From NCBI RefSeq assembly GCF_001580545.1, contig NZ_LRBG01000009.1, positions 1 to 64,000 of the forward strand: a DNA stretch of 64,000 nucleotides. The letters run 5' to 3'. Below are positions 44,743-52,433 of this stretch, piece by piece (within the stretch, counting starts at the first letter, position 1; every line of letters starts with the position of its first letter). The notes under the pieces are model-generated. The model worked only from the letters and a program-made list of their open reading frames with translations. It had not been told where the DNA came from and made no database searches. This DNA is from Paraburkholderia monticola. GTDB taxonomy: Bacteria > Pseudomonadota > Gammaproteobacteria > Burkholderiales > Burkholderiaceae. Both the position numbers and the translations under genes were made by a program.

Positions 44743-44883
44743 CTACGCCGCGCGTGACATCAAACGACGCCAGAAGGCGACGAACGGATGCGGATCGCGG
44801 GTGTGCAGCACGAGCAGGGCGTCGTAATAGGCGCGCGATTCCTCTACGCGCGGGAACTTCGAAAGAAGGAGGCCGAATTGCAT
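44743..44883 (-). CDS. Small ORF (46 aa) upstream of the Nramp-related gene
   Basis: The frame starts ATG at 44883 with GGAGATACCCC upstream and ends TAG, 46 bp before the transporter. The product begins MQFGLLLSKFPRVEESRAYY and ends FVAFWRRLMSRAA. It is amphipathic, with a plausible helix and no signal peptide. Its position, ribosome-binding site and synonymous-looking third-base GC bias support translation. It may be a small accessory or regulatory protein of the transporter; I know no family. Confidence 0.55.
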   Translation of the reverse strand: MQFGLLLSKFPRVEESRAYYDALLVLHTRDPHPFVAFWRRLMSRAA

Positions 44884-44970
44884 GGGGTATCTCCGTGCGC
44901 CGGTTTCGGCGCGCTGGGGGAAAGCCAGCAGACACGGAGGCCGCGTATGTCCGGGCGCGGCGGTGGAGGT

Positions 44971-45036
44971 CTACTCGCTTTCCTCAGTTTTTAGAACGGG
45001 GAAGCGGCATAAGGGATAACTGTCACTGTCAGGCAT
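44971..45036 (-). CDS. Candidate leader peptide (21 aa) of the transporter operon
   Basis: ATG at 45036 is preceded by a strong AAGGAG six bases away; the frame has 21 codons before TAG. It starts MPDSDSYPLCRFPVL, an N-terminus rich in acidic residues and prolines. Such sequences in leaders of Mg2+ transporters (for example mgtL) destabilise ribosomes and control the downstream gene. That parallel is an inference. About 90 bases with hairpin potential separate it from the 46-aa ORF. Confidence 0.45.
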   Translation of the reverse strand: MPDSDSYPLCRFPVLKTEESE

Positions 45037-45537
45037 GGCGGCTCCTTGTCGGTGTGTAGCGGGTGCTACATACGGCGCTTGATACGTTCGCTACGCACGT
45101 GTTTATCCAGGCGTTCGCGCGCATTGCGTTGAGCTGACTGCGTTGACTGCCAACGCGCGCGCAAACGCAACCGCGGGCGCGAGGCTCGCGATACGACGTT
45201 ACTTAAGGTGCACGGGGAGAGACTGCGGCGCGCACCGTCTGCCTGCTGGCAAGACGGCGGCTGATGAAGAGAGCGCGGACGTCCTGCCGGTCAGGCAGCG
45301 AATCTGTTCGAAAGTCGGCTACTGCAGGTGTCCAAGGCGTAAGCCCCATTGGTGAAGATTCTTGAATTCTAGGGGGCGCCTTCCACGAAGGTCAACCCGT
45401 TTCTTAAGCAGAGCAGAAATAGTGTGCGGCGCACAACGCTGCGCACGCTGAACGACGCGCGGGTCGAGGCCGATAGGAAGGGGGAGGTCGCACAGGCGGC
45501 ATCGATCGATTCGACCGATGCCGCTGCGCAATGCTCA
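45037..45537. other. Intergenic region with long leader potential
   Basis: This 500-bp stretch between the transporter leader ORFs and the BON-protein gene has no convincing gene. It holds a GC-rich imperfect hairpin at 45334-45382 (AAGGCG...CCCC / GGGG...CGCCTT). I found no recognised riboswitch core. Confidence 0.35.
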
Positions 45538-45915
45538 CTAACTGGCGCGCCGTCGCACGGTCAGCCGGTTCTGTACGCTTCTGACTCCGCGAACCGATCT
45601 TGCGGCGTTGCCGGCTCGCCCGATTTGCGATTGCTGCGGCACCGTGCCGGTCAGCGTCACGGTGCCGTGGCGCGCCTGGACATGAATGTTCGCCGAATTG
45701 AGGCTCGTCGTGCGAGTGAAAGCGCGGCGGACGTCGCGAACGATGGCGCTGTCGGAGCGGGTGGCGTTACGGTTCGAAGCCGCGGGCGCCGGCTGGCTTT
45801 GCATCGACGCGTCGTTCGGCATGCCGCCCGTCTGTGCGTTCGCATAGGTCGCGCAACTCGCGATGGCCACCGCGAACATCACGCCGAGGATTCTGCTCAC
45901 GCCGTTTGATTTCAT
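45538..45915 (-). CDS. BON-domain periplasmic protein
   Basis: The 125-residue product has a Sec signal (ILGVMFAVAIASCATYANAQ) and a Ser/Asn/Pro-rich spacer. A single BON domain follows (SDSAIVRDVRRAFTRTTSLN, IHVQARHGTVTLTGTVPQQS, VRGVRSVQNRLTVRR). BON domains bind phospholipid surfaces and occur in periplasmic stress proteins such as OsmY. It is leftward, with no operon partner. The Cys near the signal end (IASCATYANA) leaves a lipoprotein possible but less likely. Confidence 0.85.
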   Translation of the reverse strand: MKSNGVSRILGVMFAVAIASCATYANAQTGGMPNDASMQSQPAPAASNRNATRSDSAIVRDVRRAFTRTTSLNSANIHVQARHGTVTLTGTVPQQSQIGRAGNAARSVRGVRSVQNRLTVRRRAS

Positions 45916-46062
45916 TCTTCCTCCTTTGCCGGTTTGTCAGGAACTGCCGTTCGAGCCGCGTAATGCCAGCGGGGAAGAGGCGGCGCCACGCGTTGCCGCC
46001 TCGCGACGAGTAATCGACCGTCGGCCCCGATTATATTCTGCGGCGAACGTGCCGACGCCAAT

Positions 46063-46777
46063 AGGTGAGAAGATTCGGGAGCCGCGGAGGTGAGAATATG
46101 CGCACCTGTACGCGCACTTCAAAACTGAAGGTGAGGAAATCCGGGAGTCGTCTGGAGGTGGTCCAGATGAAGGTGGAAGCGCATGGCGTGACCGGCGATC
46201 GTCGACGTGATGAAGAACGTCGCCGCGGTTCAGGGGCTCAGGAGCGTGTCTTTCGAATGAGTGCGGCGCGTGCATCGCGCGAAAGGTGAGGATTTTCGGG
46301 AGTTGCGCGTGGGCGGTTCTTTTGCAACTAACCGGCCACACCGGCGACGATATACACCGCGGGGCCAGACGTGAACGCGAACGCGCTCATCGCAGCCTAT
46401 TGGCTCATAGGTGAGGATTTTCGGGAGACGTGGACGCGGTATCCGTAGATTGCACACCTTGTCGAGGCGGAAAAGGCCCACCGTGCGGTCGCGAATCCCT
46501 GCATCCGATGCGCTGACCGTATACCGGCTACGCGACGTAAGTCGTTGAATGTCCAGGCGATCTGCCGCATGCGCGGCCGGTATCGGTGAAGCGAACCGGC
46601 CGCATTCGAACAAAGGTGAGCGTTTTCGGGAGCTCTGTGCGAGAGCAGCAACGCACTCGTCAAAGTACGCCCTTTACCGCACTTTTCACCGCAAAGGTGA
46701 GGCTTTTCGGGAGCAGCGGCGACGTCACCCAACGCCGATCCGCCACCGCTCCGTGCCTGAGGTGAGGATTTTCGGGA
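46063..46777 (-). repeat. Fourth remote cluster: seven inverted copies of the origin 18-bp repeat
   Basis: Reverse-strand copies (AGGTGAGGnTTTTCGGGA and variants) start at 46063, 46129, 46284, 46409, 46614, 46695 and 46760. All share one orientation, opposite to the origin array. They occupy the 890-bp gap between the BON gene and the SDR gene, which contains no other gene I can support. This is the densest cluster outside the origin and is close in sequence to the origin consensus. Confidence 0.85.
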
Positions 46778-46805
46778 GCGTGCAAATCCGTCAGCAACAG
46801 CCCAC

Positions 46806-47564
46806 TCAGGCCGATTTCGCGATCTCGCGAATGTCCGCGACCGGCGTTTGCCCGAACGCATCGCTGAGCGCGTAGTCGATCAGTTGGGCCGCGCACTGCT
46901 CGGGCGTCGACAGTTGTCCGTTGCGCTTCAGGTCTTCGAAGCGCGCGCGCATCGGGAACTGCTCTTCGCCGCTGCCGCGAATCTGCGCCTGCATGTCCGT
47001 ATCGATCACACCCGGCGCGAGGCTGCAAATGCGCAGCGCGCGATTCGTATCGAGTGCGACGGCGCGCGCGTGATGATCGAGCGCGGCCTTCGTCGCGCAG
47101 TAGATGCTCCAGCCCGGATACGCATTGCGCGCCGCGCCGCTCGAAATGTGCACGATGCGCCGGTCGGTCGCGTCGACGGCCGCGGCGGCGAGCGCGCTCG
47201 CGAGCATCAGCGGCGTCGCGACGTTCAGGCTCACTGCGTCCGCGACCTCAGCTGGATTCTGTCCTTCGATGGGCCCGATCGGCTGCACCATGCCCGCGTT
47301 GTTGATCAGCAGCACCGTCTGCGCGCCGCTCACGAAGTCGCGCAGTGCGCTGGTGGCGATCCATTGCGCGACGCGCGCGGGCTCGGCCAGCGGCAGCTCG
47401 ATCTCTTCGAGCTGCGCGCCAAACCGCGCCTTCAACTCGGCATGCCGCGAACGCGCCAGACCTAGCACCGTGACGTTGCGCGCGAGCAGCTGTTCGGCGA
47501 GCGCCGCACCCAGGCCGCGCGTATGGCCGGTGACGATCGCGCGAATCGGAGAAGAGGAGGTCAT
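46806..47564 (-). CDS. Short-chain dehydrogenase/reductase (SDR)
   Basis: The 252-residue product has the SDR cofactor motif VTGHTRGLGAALAEQLL, NNAG (LINNAGMVQP), and the Ser/Tyr/Lys catalytic set in HISSGAARNAYPGWSIYCAT followed by Lys. The ATG at 47564 (MTSSSPIRAIVTG) is chosen for fit to the family start. It is most like sepiapterin-reductase-type or benzil-reductase-type SDRs, but the substrate is unknown. It is downstream of, and co-directional with, the GlxA-type regulator. Confidence 0.87.
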   Translation of the reverse strand: MTSSSPIRAIVTGHTRGLGAALAEQLLARNVTVLGLARSRHAELKARFGAQLEEIELPLAEPARVAQWIATSALRDFVSGAQTVLLINNAGMVQPIGPIEGQNPAEVADAVSLNVATPLMLASALAAAAVDATDRRIVHISSGAARNAYPGWSIYCATKAALDHHARAVALDTNRALRICSLAPGVIDTDMQAQIRGSGEEQFPMRARFEDLKRNGQLSTPEQCAAQLIDYALSDAFGQTPVADIREIAKSA

Positions 47565-47617
47565 GTCGTTCCTTGTGATCGTTGACTTGCAGAGCCAACG
47601 ATTTTCGCACGTCGTAT

Positions 47618-48580
47618 TCAGGCCTGTCGAAAACGCTCGCGATACTGCATCGGCGTCACGCCAAGCCGCTTCGTGAACACGATGCGCATGCGGTCCGCGG
47701 TGCCGAAGCCGCAATCGTAGGCGATCGTCTTCAGCGCGGCGCCGCTGCTTTCGAGCAGCTTGCGCGCCGCATCCACGCGCGCACGTTCGACGAATTCATG
47801 CGGTGTCACGCCGGTTTCCTGCACGAACACGCGCGCGAAGTTGCGCGCGCTCATGCCCGCGACGTCGGCGAGCTGCTTCACGGTGAAGCTGTCGTGGATG
47901 CGCGCCATCACGTGCGCCTGCACTTTCGCGGCGGGCGAGGTGTCGTCGGCGGGCGCGGTCAGATAGGGGCTGAATTGCGACTGGCCGCCTTGCCGCTGCG
48001 CGAACACGACGAGCCGTTTGGCGACCGCGAGCGCGGTCTGCGGACCGTGATCCTCGGCCACCAGCGCGAGCGACAGATCGATGCCGGCGGTCACGCCCGC
48101 CGACGTGACGAGCGGTCCGTCGCGCAGATAGATGCGATCGAACTCGACTTGCGCGCGCGGAAACTCCGCGGCGAGTTGCGCCGCGTGCTGCCAGTGCGTC
48201 GTCACGTGGCGCGCATCGAGCAGGCCTGCGCGACCGAGCGCGAATGCGCCGGTGCAGATCGAACCGTAGCGGGCGCAGCGGGTCGCGACGTTCGCGAGCC
48301 AGTCGAGCAGGCGCGCGTCGGGCACTTCCTTGGTCGGCAGCGCGGGGCCGCCGGCGACGAGCGCGAGATCGAACGGTTCGCGGGCCTCGTCGAAGGTCGC
48401 ATCCGCCATCAGTGTCATGCCATTCGACGCGCGCAATGGCGCCGGGTCTGCGGCCAGCAACTTGACCTCGTAGTGCTGCGCGGGCGCGATGAAGCCGTTC
48501 GCTTCGGAGAACACGTCGACGGGGCCGGCGACGTCGAGCGCCTGCACGCCTGGGAAGATCGCGATCGCGACGGTGGGCAT
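47618..48580 (-). CDS. GlxA-family regulator (DJ-1/PfpI domain plus AraC HTH)
   Basis: The 320-residue product has an N-terminal DJ-1/PfpI-like domain (VAIAIFPGVQALDVAGPVDV, YGSICTGAFALGRAGLLDAR with the Cys at the nucleophile elbow). A C-terminal AraC-type double HTH follows (HVMARIHDSFTVKQLADVAG, GFGTADRMRIVFTKRLGVTP). Proteins of this build control amino-acid or aldehyde metabolism. The ATG at 48580 is chosen from family length. It is divergent from the HD-domain gene with 250 bp between, and may regulate it or the SDR gene behind it. Confidence 0.88.
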   Translation of the reverse strand: MPTVAIAIFPGVQALDVAGPVDVFSEANGFIAPAQHYEVKLLAADPAPLRASNGMTLMADATFDEAREPFDLALVAGGPALPTKEVPDARLLDWLANVATRCARYGSICTGAFALGRAGLLDARHVTTHWQHAAQLAAEFPRAQVEFDRIYLRDGPLVTSAGVTAGIDLSLALVAEDHGPQTALAVAKRLVVFAQRQGGQSQFSPYLTAPADDTSPAAKVQAHVMARIHDSFTVKQLADVAGMSARNFARVFVQETGVTPHEFVERARVDAARKLLESSGAALKTIAYDCGFGTADRMRIVFTKRLGVTPMQYRERFRQA

Positions 48581-48829
48581 CGAATGACTTCCTTGGACGG
48601 AGAACGTGAAAGGCACGCCGCGGCAGTCAACGCTGTGCGTTTGGCAGTGTTCAACGGCTCGCGGCGATTGTTCGCGGCGGCGCACTCGCCAATACTGGGT
48701 TCGTGGGACGCGCGGTCTCACGCGCAGGCGACGAACATCGAAATCGCGGCGCGGACCAGCATACCAAAACGCGCCTTGAAGCTAGCGCGCGCGTCCCGTT
48801 CATTCCCATCGATCCAAGGAGCACATCAC

Positions 48830-49468
48830 ATGACGACGATTGCAGGTATCCAGATTCCCGACAGCATGATGGCGCGCGAAGCCACCGAACTCGTGCGCGA
48901 CACCGAAACCGAGTTGCTGTATCACCATTCGCGGCGCGTGTTTCTGTTCGGCTCGCTGGCCGGGCAACGCCAGCAGTTGAAGTACGACCCCGAGCTGCTG
49001 TACATCGGCGCGATGTTTCACGACATGGGGCTCGTCGCGCCGTACAGCAGTGAGCACGAGCGCTTCGAGGTGGACGGCGCGAACGCCGCGCGCGATTTTC
49101 TGCTGCGGCATCGTATCGGCGAGGACGACATCGAGCAGGTTTGGGCCTCGATCGCACTGCATACGACACCGGGCATCCCGCAGCATATGAAGCCGGTGAT
49201 CGCGCTCGTCACCGCGGGCGTCGAGATGGACGTGCTTGGCCTCGCCTACGACGAATTCAGCGAGCAGCAGCGCGAGGCGGTCGTGCATGCGCATCCGCGC
49301 GGCGCGCATTTCAAGGAAGGCATCATCGACGCGTTCGCGCACGGCACGATCCACAAGCCGCACACGACGTTCGGCAACGTGAAGGCCGACGTGCTCGCGC
49401 TGAAAGACCCGCATTATCATCGCGAGAGTTTCTGCACGATGATTCTGGGTTCGTCGTGGGAGTCGTAG
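48830..49468 (+). CDS. HD-domain phosphohydrolase-like protein
   Basis: The 212-residue product carries an HD motif (MFHDMGL) preceded by the metal-ligand His in ELLYHHSRRVFLFG and followed by IALHTTPGIPQHMKP. This places it with the HD/cyanamide-hydratase-like hydrolases. The ATG at 48830 has CCAAGGAGCACATCAC upstream. Divergent from the GlxA-type regulator, it may be its target. Substrate unknown. Confidence 0.87.
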   Translation: MTTIAGIQIPDSMMAREATELVRDTETELLYHHSRRVFLFGSLAGQRQQLKYDPELLYIGAMFHDMGLVAPYSSEHERFEVDGANAARDFLLRHRIGEDDIEQVWASIALHTTPGIPQHMKPVIALVTAGVEMDVLGLAYDEFSEQQREAVVHAHPRGAHFKEGIIDAFAHGTIHKPHTTFGNVKADVLALKDPHYHRESFCTMILGSSWES

Positions 49469-49503
49469 GGCTTGCTTGCGGCGCGAACCGGGTAGCGCGA
49501 TAA

Positions 49504-49523
49504 TGCATCGCAGATGCGATGCA
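49504..49523. promoter_or_regulatory. Perfect palindrome upstream of the toxin-antitoxin pair
   Basis: TGCATCGC and GCGATGCA are perfect 8-bp arms with a 4-bp centre. It lies just before the antitoxin's ribosome-binding site, the usual place of a toxin-antitoxin operator. Confidence 0.55.
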
Positions 49524-49534
49524 GGAGGTCAAGG

Positions 49535-49819
49535 ATGAAAAGCGCTACTTTTCCGTCGGTGCGGGTCGAGCCCGAACTGCGGGCCGCGGCCGAAGACGTG
49601 CTGCAGGACGGCGAAAGCCTGTCCAGTTTCGTCGAGCAGGCGATCCGCGACAACATCGCGCGGCGCCTGAATTTGCGTGAATTCGTCGCGCGAGGGCTCG
49701 TGTCGCGCGCTGAAGCGAAGCAAACCGGTGACTACGTATCGGCCGACGAGGTGCTTGCCGGTCTCGAAACACGGCTCGACGAAGCAAAAGCGAAAGCCCG
49801 CGCAAAGCACAACCGATGA
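49535..49819 (+). CDS. Antitoxin, YlcI/YnfO-like ribbon-helix-helix
   Basis: The 94-residue product has an N-terminal strand (SATFPSVRVEPELRAAAEDV) and helices (SFVEQAIRDNIARRLN) of a ribbon-helix-helix DNA-binding fold. A C-terminal tail follows that would wrap the toxin (DEVLAGLETRLDEAKAKA). The toxin gene overlaps its end by four bases (ATGA), the normal arrangement. The ATG at 49535 has GGAGGTCAAGG upstream, and a perfect palindrome lies in front as probable operator. Confidence 0.88.
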   Translation: MKSATFPSVRVEPELRAAAEDVLQDGESLSSFVEQAIRDNIARRLNLREFVARGLVSRAEAKQTGDYVSADEVLAGLETRLDEAKAKARAKHNR

Positions 49820-50124
49820 CGTATCAGGTACGTTTCACACGCGCCGCGGCAGAGGACCTTCAAAGACTGTACGACTTCATCCTCGAGCGGGACGAAACGG
49901 AGTTCGCGCTCGCCGAGCGTGCCTTGCAAGCCATCCGCGATGGAATTGCCACGCTGCGCACATCGCCGTTCACTTGCCGCAAGGTTCAACGCGATACGCC
50001 GTTTCTGCGTGAGCTGCTGATCCCATTTGGTCGCGCCGGCTACATCGCTTTGTTCGAAATCGACGACAGCCAGACCGTGACCGTGCTGGCGGTGCGCCAT
50101 CAGCTAGAGGATGATTATCACTGA
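49816..50124 (+). CDS. RelE/ParE-family toxin
   Basis: The 102-residue product has the RelE/ParE fold: MTYQVRFTRAAAEDLQRLYD with two N-terminal helices, then strands with RKVQRDTPFLRELLIPFGRA and IALFEIDDSQTVTVLAVRHQ ending in a short tail. ParE-type toxins poison gyrase and RelE-type toxins cleave mRNA; the sequence does not decide which. It overlaps the antitoxin gene. Confidence 0.88.
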   Translation: MTYQVRFTRAAAEDLQRLYDFILERDETEFALAERALQAIRDGIATLRTSPFTCRKVQRDTPFLRELLIPFGRAGYIALFEIDDSQTVTVLAVRHQLEDDYH

Positions 50125-50145
50125 CTGAACTCCCGGCGCCGCGCC

Positions 50146-51135
50146 ATGGTCATCAAAAACCTTCTCCGCAAGCTCGACCTCACCACGCTGCAGCTGTTTC
50201 TCGCCGTATTCGAAGAGGGCACGCTCACGCGTGCCGCCGAACGCGAGGCGATCGCCGTATCCGCCGCGAGCAAGCGGCTGCTCGAACTCGAACAGGCGGT
50301 CGGCGCGTCGCTGTTCCAGCGCAACGCGCGCGGCATGACGCTGACGCCGGCTGGCGAGACGCTGCTGCATCACGCGCGCCGGGTGCTGCGCGACATCGAG
50401 AACATCGGCATCGAACTCGCCGGCCATGCGAGCGGCGTGCTCGGCTATGTGCGGATGATGGCGAACCTGTCGGCGATCGTCGAATTTCTGCCCGAAGACC
50501 TACGCGCGTTCCAGTTGCTGCACGAGCGCGTGAAGGTCGACCTCGAGGAGCGTCCGAGCGGCGGCGTCGTCAAGGCGATCGACGAAAGCCTCGCCGATCT
50601 CGGCATCTGCTCCGGTGACGCCGATACGCGCGAACTGCACGTCGAGCACTACCGGCGCGATTCGCTCGTGATCGTGATGCGCGACGATCATCCTCTGGCG
50701 GCGCGCACGAGCATCGCGTTCGCTGAAACGCTTGATGGCGATCACGTCGGTCTGCATTCGGCCAGTTCGATCAACGCGCGCACGCACCTCGCCGCACGCC
50801 AGGCCGGCAAGCCGCTGCGGCTGCGCATCCACGTGCCGGGCTTCGATGCGGTGTGCCGGATGGTGCAGGCGGGCATGGGCGTAGGCGTCTTGCCGCGCAA
50901 GGTCTATCAGCTGATGGGGCACCCGCTCGGCCTCGCCGGCGTGACGCTCGAAGACGATTGGGCCGAGCGTAGCCTCGTGCTCGTCGTGCGCGATGTCGAT
51001 GCGTTGTCGCCGGTGAGCCGGCTGCTGTTCGATCATCTGCGCACGGTCGAAGCGCGCGAAGCGGCGGCAGACGCTCGAATCGAACCCGCTCCGGCCACCA
51101 CCCAGGCGCCGCGCCGAGCCCGCAGCCGCCGCTGA
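50146..51135 (+). CDS. LysR-family regulator next to the CoA-transferase operon
   Basis: This 329-residue LysR protein has an N-terminal HTH (LTTLQLFLAVFEEGTLTRAA, VSAASKRLLELEQAVGASLF) and an effector domain. The C-terminal tail is Arg/Ala/Pro-rich. It is co-directional with, and about 105 bp upstream of, the CaiB-type CoA-transferase gene, so it likely controls that operon. Effector unknown. Confidence 0.88.
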   Translation: MVIKNLLRKLDLTTLQLFLAVFEEGTLTRAAEREAIAVSAASKRLLELEQAVGASLFQRNARGMTLTPAGETLLHHARRVLRDIENIGIELAGHASGVLGYVRMMANLSAIVEFLPEDLRAFQLLHERVKVDLEERPSGGVVKAIDESLADLGICSGDADTRELHVEHYRRDSLVIVMRDDHPLAARTSIAFAETLDGDHVGLHSASSINARTHLAARQAGKPLRLRIHVPGFDAVCRMVQAGMGVGVLPRKVYQLMGHPLGLAGVTLEDDWAERSLVLVVRDVDALSPVSRLLFDHLRTVEAREAAADARIEPAPATTQAPRRARSRR

Positions 51136-51239
51136 GCGTTCGTCGTTCGCGAAAGGTCGTTGGCGAATTGCGGTTGGACGCCGCCGCCACGCCGCTCCTA
51201 AGCTGTCTCCCAATACGAAACGAGTTCGGAGACAGCAAC

Positions 51240-52433
51240 ATGGGTGGACCACTGCAAGGTATTCGCGTCGTCGAGATCGGCACACTAATCGCCGCGCCGT
51301 TCGCCGCGCGCCTGATGGCCGAGTTCGGCGCCGACGTGATCAAGATCGAAGCGCCCGAAACCGGCGACCCCCTTCGCAAATGGCGCAAGCTGCACGAGGG
51401 CACATCGCTCTGGTGGTATCTGCAATCGCGCAACAAGAAGTCCGTCTGCGTGAATCTGAAGTCGCCCGATGGCGTCGAGGTCGTCAAGCGCCTCGCCGCC
51501 GATGCCGATGTCGTCATCGAAAACCTGCGCCCCGGTGCGCTCGAAAAGCTCGGCCTCGGTTGGGACGTGCTGCACGCGCTGAACCCGAAACTGACGATGG
51601 TGCGCATCTCCGGCTACGGCCAGTCCGGTCCGTATCGCGACCGGCCCGGCTTCGGCGCGATCGGCGAGGCGATGGGCGGCATCCGCTACACGACCGGCGA
51701 AGTCGATGGCGCACCGGCGCGCGTCGGCGTGAGTCTCGGCGATTCGCTCGCCTCGCTGCACGGTGTGATCGGCGCGCTGATGTCGCTGCTGCGCGTGAAG
51801 ACGGGGCAGGGTGAAGGCCAGGTGGTGGACGTGTCGCTCGTCGAGAGCGTGTTCAATCTGATGGAAAGCCTCGTGCCCGAATACGATCTGCTCGGGCATG
51901 TGCGCGAGCGCAGCGGCGGCGCGCTGCCGGGCATCGCGCCGTCGAACACGTATCGCACCGAGGACGACGGCTTCGTCGTGATCGCGGGCAACAGCGATCC
52001 GATCTTCAAACGCCTGATGCATCTGATCGGCCGCCCCGATCTCGCCGACGATCCCGCGCTTGCGCACAACGATGGCCGCGTCAAGCAGGTCGCGATGCTC
52101 GACCAGGCGATCACCGCGTGGACCTCGCATCACTCGACCGAAGACGTGCTGGCCGCGCTCGAAGGCGCCGAAGTGCCGGCGGGGCGCATCTATTCGGTGG
52201 CCGACATCGTCGCCGATCCGCACTACCAGGCGCGCGAGATGTTGCTGCAGGCGCAATTGCCGGGCGGCGTGTCGGTGAAGATGCCGGGCATCGTGCCGAA
52301 GCTGTCGGACACGCCAGGCGAAGTGCGCTGGCAGGGGCCGACGCTCGGCGAGCATACCGGCAGCGTACTCAGCGAGCTTGGATTCGCGGTCGAAGACATC
52401 GAGCGGCTTCGCCGCGAAGGAACCGTGCAATGA
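51240..52433 (+). CDS. CaiB/BaiF-family (class III) CoA-transferase
   Basis: The 397-residue product is a class III CoA-transferase: LQGIRVVEIGTLIAAPFAAR, MAEFGADVIKIEAPETGDPL with the catalytic Asp in the expected segment, then LWWYLQSRNKKSVCVNLKSP. It moves CoA between acids such as succinate and a specific acceptor. The next gene overlaps its stop and encodes a HMG-CoA-lyase-like enzyme, so the pair would activate and then cleave a branched hydroxy-acid. The ATG at 51240 has GGAGACAGCAAC upstream. Confidence 0.9.
   Translation: MGGPLQGIRVVEIGTLIAAPFAARLMAEFGADVIKIEAPETGDPLRKWRKLHEGTSLWWYLQSRNKKSVCVNLKSPDGVEVVKRLAADADVVIENLRPGALEKLGLGWDVLHALNPKLTMVRISGYGQSGPYRDRPGFGAIGEAMGGIRYTTGEVDGAPARVGVSLGDSLASLHGVIGALMSLLRVKTGQGEGQVVDVSLVESVFNLMESLVPEYDLLGHVRERSGGALPGIAPSNTYRTEDDGFVVIAGNSDPIFKRLMHLIGRPDLADDPALAHNDGRVKQVAMLDQAITAWTSHHSTEDVLAALEGAEVPAGRIYSVADIVADPHYQAREMLLQAQLPGGVSVKMPGIVPKLSDTPGEVRWQGPTLGEHTGSVLSELGFAVEDIERLRREGTVQ

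Noticed and set aside
45037..45400. Mn2+ (yybP-ykoY) or Mg2+ (M-box) riboswitch before the Nramp-related gene
   Set aside because: I could not find the conserved cores on the transporter strand; only a loose hairpin is present.
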